Shown here: piece by piece, positions 6,148-10,419 of the stretch
Layout: each line of letters begins with the position of its first letter
Position numbering within the stretch: the first letter of the stretch is position 1
Assembly: GCA_013041975.1 (NCBI GenBank)
Contig: JABDQZ010000257.1
Location: forward strand, 1-10,419
Reading direction: 5' to 3'
DNA length: 10,419 bases
Source: Gammaproteobacteria bacterium
GTDB taxonomy: Bacteria; Pseudomonadota; Gammaproteobacteria; Chromatiales; Chromatiaceae
Notes under the pieces: model-generated
Seen by the model: the letters and a program-made list of their open reading frames with translations, nothing else
Database searches by the model: none
What the model was told of the DNA's origin: nothing
Program-made: the position numbers and the translations under genes

Positions 6148-8670
6148 ATGGAACTCGCACCGTATCCAGAATGGGAATTCAATACGCCGGAGTTTTTGAA
6201 TATCGGCTATGCCTGTACATCAAAGCACCTGGGCACTGACAAGGAAAACGAAATTGCCATGATCATTGAAGACAGTGATCTTGGTTCTTCAGAAATTACC
6301 TATAAAGAACTGGCAGAGCAATCAGACCAGTTTGTTAACTTCCTCGATAGCATTGATGTTCAGGTTCGGGATCGTGTTCTGATCTGTCTGAAAAATTCAC
6401 TGGCTTATCCGATAGCCTTTTTTGGTTGTATCAAACGAGGAGCCATTGCCGTACCTACATCAACTTTGTTAAGCGGTTCCGAAGTGAAATACCTGGCCAT
6501 GGATTCGCAGGCCAAGGCGCTGGTTCTGTCACTGGCCAGTTACTCCGGTTTGTTGCCTTACATTGAAACCATGGACAACCTGCAGCATGTGATTGTTGCC
6601 GGTATTGATTCAGTTGAAGATTTGCCCAAGCCTAATGGTGTTACCGTTCACAGCCTGGTCGAGATTCTGGCAGAAACGGACAAGATACCAAATCATTATG
6701 AATCCAAGTCCGGGGAGCCAGCGTATCTTGTGTATACCTCGGGTACCACAGGTTTTCCAAAAGGTGTGTTGCATTCGCATCGTTCACTGATAGGTCGTGA
6801 GCCAGCCAGCCAATACTGGTTCTCGTTTGAAGGGCAGGAGCGCATCATGCATTCCGGTAAATTCAACTGGACCTATGTACTGGGCTCGGCCTTGATGGAT
6901 CCGTTGTACCATGGTCATACGGTCGTAGCTTACGAAGGGAAAAATTCGCCAGATGTCTGGGTTAATCTGATCAAGCAACACAAGTGTACGATCTTTATTG
7001 GCGTACCGACCATCTATCGTCAGATTATCCAGAAAACAGAATTCACACTTGATGACTGTCCATCACTGCGCCATTGCATGAGTGCCGGTGAGCATCTGTC
7101 ATCGGAAATGATTACTGCGTGGCAGGAGCGTTTCCGGCAAGATATCTATGAAGCGATTGGCATGAGTGAGTTTTCCTACTATATTTCTCATTCCAAGTTC
7201 CGTCCGATCCGCCCAGGTTCTGCCGGTTTCGTACAACCCGGTCACAGGGTTCAGATTCTTGATCCTGAAACACTGGAAGAAGTTGGTCCTGAAGAAGAGG
7301 GCATGATCTGTATCAGTGAAGATGATCCCGGGCTGTTTCTGGAATACTGGCAACTGGAGGAGGAAACCCGCAAGGCTCGCCGTAACGGTTACTTCTTTAC
7401 CGGTGATTTTGCCAAGCGTGACAAGGATGGCTATATCTGGTTCCTGGGGCGTCGTGACGACATCATCAATACCTTTGGCTATCGTGTATCACCACATGAA
7501 ATCGAACGTGTGATGAAAACTCATCCGCTGGTTGCTGATTGTGTCGCCTTTGGTCTTGATGTGGCTGTCGGCAAAACCATTGTTGCCATTGCCATTATGG
7601 CTCACGGTGAGGTGTCGGCAGAACAGGAAGAGGAAATTCTGGTTTATGGCCAGAACAACCTGGCGCGCTATAAATGTCCAAAACAGTTATACGTGATGGA
7701 CGAATATCCAAAGACCAAGAATGGCAAGGTATTACGCAAAACACTGGTCAAGGATATTCATGAGCTGGAAGCACAGAAAGAAACACTCAAGCCTGAGATT
7801 TACCGTGCCCGTCGTTCCATGCTCTATACCTCGGCGCGAAGTATTAAGCATATCAACAGGGCACGCACTGTACTGGCTGATGCCATCATTTTTGATGTAG
7901 AGGAAATGGTGCAGGAAGAGAAAGAAACGGCACGTCAGAACCTGATTGATGCATTCAATGAAGACAGTTCTTTCGGGTATTCAGAACGTGTATTGCGGGT
8001 CAATGCCCTGGGTACGGCCGAACTCGAAAAAGACATGCAAATGGCACGCAACCTCGCTATCGATGCCATTTTGTTTCCGTTCATTGAAACCGCTGAGCAG
8101 GTCGTTGAAGCCGGAAAAATGATACAGGCACTGGAAAAGGATCTGGAATTCATGATCAGTATCCAGACTCCGCTGGGTGTATTAAAAGCGGATGAGATCT
8201 GTGCAGCCTGTCCTACACTCAAAGTCATAGTGATAGGCACCAATACCCTGGCCAATCGCATGCAGATAAATATCAAGAAATCGACCAACATGATTTCCGG
8301 CTATTTGTCACGCATAGCGCTGGCTGCGCGGGCCTATGACAAGATTGTAATCGACGGCCCTTTCTACAACGTGGGTGATGAATTCTCCTGCGAAGCATCA
8401 ACCAAGATGGCCTATGGATTGGGCTTTGATGGCAAGGCCTTGATTCATCCGGTACAGATTGAATATATCAACGATATCTTTACACCCAAAAGAGAAGAGG
8501 TTGAGCATTCACTTGGCCTGCTCGATGTGTATGAAAAGGCATTGCAAAAAGGCAAGACAGCGATTCTTTATGAAGGTGAATTGATTGATATCCACCAGGC
8601 CAAGTGGGCTCAGCGTATGATTACACTTTATGATAAGTATAAGGAACTGGGGCAGGACAACTTCATATAA
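6148..8670 (+). CDS. Fusion: AMP-forming acyl-CoA synthetase + degenerate CitE-like domain
   Basis: This is an uninterrupted 840-residue protein with two domains. Residues 1-540 are an adenylate-forming acyl-CoA synthetase resembling the benzoate-CoA ligase and medium-chain acid branch. It has the P-loop YTSGTTGFPKG (196-206), YEAIGMSE (334-341), TGDFAKRDKDGY (418-429), GRRDD (434-438) and the catalytic Lys527 in PKTKNGKVLRK. It should activate a carboxylic acid to its CoA thioester using ATP. Residues 555-820 are a CitE/malyl-CoA lyase-like barrel beginning RRSMLYTSA and ending near EGELIDIHQAKWAQR. There the usual DLED is DVEE (583-586), Arg617 is kept, but the Mg-ligand Glu is Gln673 (SIQTPLG) and the Mg-ligand Asp is Asn699 (GTNTLA). 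The usual IPK motif is FPF (643-645), while KALIHP (763-768) is conserved. The lyase part may therefore be inactive or altered. A ribosome-binding site (AGAGGAAG) precedes the ATG. The acid substrate is unknown. Confidence 0.88.
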   Translation: MELAPYPEWEFNTPEFLNIGYACTSKHLGTDKENEIAMIIEDSDLGSSEITYKELAEQSDQFVNFLDSIDVQVRDRVLICLKNSLAYPIAFFGCIKRGAIAVPTSTLLSGSEVKYLAMDSQAKALVLSLASYSGLLPYIETMDNLQHVIVAGIDSVEDLPKPNGVTVHSLVEILAETDKIPNHYESKSGEPAYLVYTSGTTGFPKGVLHSHRSLIGREPASQYWFSFEGQERIMHSGKFNWTYVLGSALMDPLYHGHTVVAYEGKNSPDVWVNLIKQHKCTIFIGVPTIYRQIIQKTEFTLDDCPSLRHCMSAGEHLSSEMITAWQERFRQDIYEAIGMSEFSYYISHSKFRPIRPGSAGFVQPGHRVQILDPETLEEVGPEEEGMICISEDDPGLFLEYWQLEEETRKARRNGYFFTGDFAKRDKDGYIWFLGRRDDIINTFGYRVSPHEIERVMKTHPLVADCVAFGLDVAVGKTIVAIAIMAHGEVSAEQEEEILVYGQNNLARYKCPKQLYVMDEYPKTKNGKVLRKTLVKDIHELEAQKETLKPEIYRARRSMLYTSARSIKHINRARTVLADAIIFDVEEMVQEEKETARQNLIDAFNEDSSFGYSERVLRVNALGTAELEKDMQMARNLAIDAILFPFIETAEQVVEAGKMIQALEKDLEFMISIQTPLGVLKADEICAACPTLKVIVIGTNTLANRMQINIKKSTNMISGYLSRIALAARAYDKIVIDGPFYNVGDEFSCEASTKMAYGLGFDGKALIHPVQIEYINDIFTPKREEVEHSLGLLDVYEKALQKGKTAILYEGELIDIHQAKWAQRMITLYDKYKELGQDNFI

Positions 8671-8692
8671 GAATGAAAATTGAGGACATAAA

Positions 8693-9763
8693 ATGTCAGA
8701 AACAATAATCAGCAACAAGATAAGCCAGGGACGGTTTTTCGAAGACTTCACTATCGGTGAAAATATTGTTCATCCACTGCCTAGAACCATCACTGATGGT
8801 GATGTCTCTTTTTATATCGCCTTAACGGGAAGCCGTTTTGCATTACATTCCAGTGACCTGCTGGCGCATCAGCTGGGTTACAAACAACGTCCGCTGGATG
8901 ATATTTTGGTGTTTCACATCGTGTTTGGTAAATCCGTCAACGATGTGTCATTAAATGCCATTGCCAACCTGGGTTATGCAGAAGTGACATTTCCTCACCC
9001 TGTTTTTACCGGCGATACGGTGCGTCTTGAATCGACAGTGATTGGCCTGAAAGAAAACAGCAATGGCAAGAGTGGTAACGTCTATGTGCATTCGCGTGGC
9101 TATAATCAGCAAGATGAGATGGTGCTCAGCCTCAAGCGCTGGGTGATGGTTCACAAGCGAGATCATGACACTGCAACCGGTATCAAGGAAATTCCTGAAC
9201 TGGAATCGGTGGTTGCTGTAGCTGATGATATCAATATTCCATCGTTCAGTTCACTCGATACCGCACAGACCGGCTCGCCATACTTCTGGGAAGACTACGA
9301 AGAGGGTGAGCGCCTGAATCATGCCGAAGGCATCACTATCGATAACAGCGATCACACCATGGCAACCAGGCTGTATCAGAACAATGCCAAGCTGCATTTT
9401 GACAACCATATGATGCAGTCATCACGCATGGGTCAACGCCTGATTTATGGTGGCGTGGTGATCTCATTGTGCCGCACAATTTCATTCAATGGACTGGGTA
9501 ATGCCATGTGGGTATATTCCATTAATGGCGGTACACATGCCAACCCGACCTTTGCCAAGGATACGATTTACTGTTTCAGTGAAGTGCTGGAGAAAATTGA
9601 TCATCCACGCAAGGATATTGGCTTGTTGCGTCTTCGCACCATTGGTCTGAAAAATATCACACCTGCTGAAGTCGATTTAGTGCGTGATGAACACCATAAA
9701 TACCACCCATACGTTGTTCTCGATCTGGATTACACCGTTGTGGTTCCAAAGAAAATTAGATAA
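8693..9763 (+). CDS. mch: Mesaconyl-CoA hydratase family protein (double hot-dog MaoC-like)
   Basis: The 356-residue product strongly resembles mesaconyl-CoA hydratase (beta-methylmalyl-CoA dehydratase) of the ethylmalonyl-CoA pathway and the 3-hydroxypropionate bicycle, which interconverts (2R,3S)-beta-methylmalyl-CoA and mesaconyl-C1-CoA. Recognisable stretches are GRFFEDFTIGENIVHPLPRT (13-32), TGSRFALHSSD (45-55), RPLDDILVFHIVFGK (66-80), SLNAIANLGYAE (86-97) and GLKENSNGKSG (118-128). The second half has YFWEDYEEGE, LYQNNAKLHFD (227-237), RLIYGGVVIS and SINGGTHANPTFAKDT. Two hot-dog folds are expected, about 12-155 and 195-352; the known R. sphaeroides enzyme is of similar length. The ATG has GAGG 7 bases upstream. 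It starts 22 bases after the fusion gene and is followed 14 bases later by a lyase gene. Mch next to Mcl-type lyases is a known arrangement, which supports the call. Confidence 0.88.
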   Translation: MSETIISNKISQGRFFEDFTIGENIVHPLPRTITDGDVSFYIALTGSRFALHSSDLLAHQLGYKQRPLDDILVFHIVFGKSVNDVSLNAIANLGYAEVTFPHPVFTGDTVRLESTVIGLKENSNGKSGNVYVHSRGYNQQDEMVLSLKRWVMVHKRDHDTATGIKEIPELESVVAVADDINIPSFSSLDTAQTGSPYFWEDYEEGERLNHAEGITIDNSDHTMATRLYQNNAKLHFDNHMMQSSRMGQRLIYGGVVISLCRTISFNGLGNAMWVYSINGGTHANPTFAKDTIYCFSEVLEKIDHPRKDIGLLRLRTIGLKNITPAEVDLVRDEHHKYHPYVVLDLDYTVVVPKKIR

Positions 9764-9777
9764 CAGGGTTTATTACT

Positions 9778-10419
9778 ATGACGCATCCAAACGACGCTCT
9801 ATTTGAATCTGGCAAGTCACTTCCGATTATTGCCAGTTGCGAACATTTTGCAGGCAGCGAAAAACTGATCGGCAAAGCCATGCAGATGCAGCAAAAGCTT
9901 GGCCCGGTATTTGATATTACCTGTGACTGTGAAGACGGTGCTGAAACCGGCAAGGAAGTAGAGCATGCTGAAATGATTGTGCGCATGGTTAATTCCGATG
10001 CCAATAGATATGATATGGCAGGCACACGCATCCATGACTATACACACCCTGACTGGAAACAGGATGTTGATATCCTGGTTCCAGGTGCTGGTGAAAAGCT
10101 GGCCTATATCACCATTCCGAAAACTGAAGCCTATGAAAACACACTGGAAATGGTTGAGTATATTCAGGCCAGGGCTAAGGAATCAGGAATTGAAAGAGAA
10201 ATTCCTGTTCATGTGCTGGTTGAAACCCATGGTGCCTTACGTGATGTCAATAAACTGGCAACCCTGCCATGGTTGCAGGTACTGGATTTCGGACTGATGG
10301 ATTTTGTCAGTGGTTACCAGGGAGCGATTCCTGCCATTAACATGCGTAGCCCAGGTCAGTTTGAACACAAATTGATTGCACGTGCAAAAACTGAATTGGC
10401 ACAAGCAGCACTTTCAAAC
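9778..10419 (+). CDS. CitE/HpcH-family CoA-ester lyase, N-terminal part (runs off the window)
   Basis: The frame is open from the ATG at 9778 to the last base, giving 214 residues; the C-terminus lies beyond the window. It is a CitE-superfamily lyase of a different subfamily from the other two in this operon. The visible residues are DCEDG at 50-54, Arg84 in GTRIHD, predicted Mg ligands Glu149 (VLVETHGA) and Asp175 (FGLMDFVSG), followed by GAIPA and MRSPGQFEH. All core metal and CoA-ester-binding positions expected by this point are present, so it is probably an active lyase. The start region reads MTHPNDALFESGKS. The ribosome-binding site is modest (AGGG at 9765-9768, 9 bases before the ATG). 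Being directly downstream of mch, it is the best candidate here for the beta-methylmalyl-CoA or malyl-CoA lyase partner, but similar proteins in other proteobacteria are mostly annotated only as CoA ester lyases. Confidence 0.82.
   Translation, partial: MTHPNDALFESGKSLPIIASCEHFAGSEKLIGKAMQMQQKLGPVFDITCDCEDGAETGKEVEHAEMIVRMVNSDANRYDMAGTRIHDYTHPDWKQDVDILVPGAGEKLAYITIPKTEAYENTLEMVEYIQARAKESGIEREIPVHVLVETHGALRDVNKLATLPWLQVLDFGLMDFVSGYQGAIPAINMRSPGQFEHKLIARAKTELAQAALSN

Noticed and set aside
7780..7820. Frameshift or assembly error artificially joining the ligase and the CitE-like gene
   Set aside because: The frame is continuous, the linker reads as ordinary charged helix (EAQKETLKPEIYRARR), and there is no internal start with a convincing ribosome-binding site at the domain border.
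7935..8291. Minus-strand open frame of 118 residues inside the fusion gene
   Set aside because: Antisense to the conserved CitE-like domain, with no recognisable protein features beyond chance hydrophobic stretches.

Overview
The window looks like part of a proteobacterial chromosome, most likely gammaproteobacterial. This rests on protein flavour (a Gram-negative hexameric-type citrate synthase, an E. coli-like NAD-malic enzyme), moderate GC by eye, ordinary Shine-Dalgarno sites and tight co-directional gene spacing. The exact genus cannot be told from the sequence. No RNA genes, insertion sequences or CRISPR arrays were seen.

Layout. (1) 1-1147, plus strand: the C-terminal end of a circularly permuted ATP-grasp protein, followed 5 bases later by an alpha-E domain protein. 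This is a widespread, poorly understood pair. (2) 1160-2775, minus strand: citrate synthase (gltA) and, downstream of it, a 75-residue orphan gene. (3) 2776-3265: a long (490 bp) divergent intergenic region. It becomes very AT-rich towards the malic enzyme and carries a perfect TGCAC-N7-GTGCA palindrome that fits the NtrC-site consensus, a second small dyad and a 13-bp direct repeat. (4) 3266 to the right edge, plus strand: five genes with gaps of 14-22 bases, apparently one operon. They are NAD-malic enzyme; a CitE/HpcH-family C-C lyase; an 840-residue fusion of an AMP-forming acyl-CoA synthetase with a second CitE-like domain; a mesaconyl-CoA hydratase (Mch) family protein; and a third CitE-family lyase cut off by the window end.

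How they may work together. CitE-type lyases cleave or form beta-hydroxyacyl-CoA esters (malyl-CoA, beta-methylmalyl-CoA, citramalyl-CoA). Mch interconverts beta-methylmalyl-CoA and mesaconyl-C1-CoA. A CoA ligase can feed free acids in, and malic enzyme and citrate synthase handle the malate, pyruvate and acetyl-CoA ends. The operon therefore reads as a C4/C5-dicarboxyl-CoA module. It could be a variant of the glyoxylate/propionyl-CoA branch used in the 3-hydroxypropionate bicycle and ethylmalonyl-CoA pathway, or a route for mesaconate- or citramalate-like acids. The substrates are inferred, not shown.

The most unusual item is the ligase-lyase fusion. Its lyase domain has both expected Mg-binding acids replaced by their amides (Glu to Gln at 673, Asp to Asn at 699) and an altered Asp-Leu-Glu-Asp motif. 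This suggests a pseudo-lyase or CoA-ester-binding domain riding on an intact CoA ligase.
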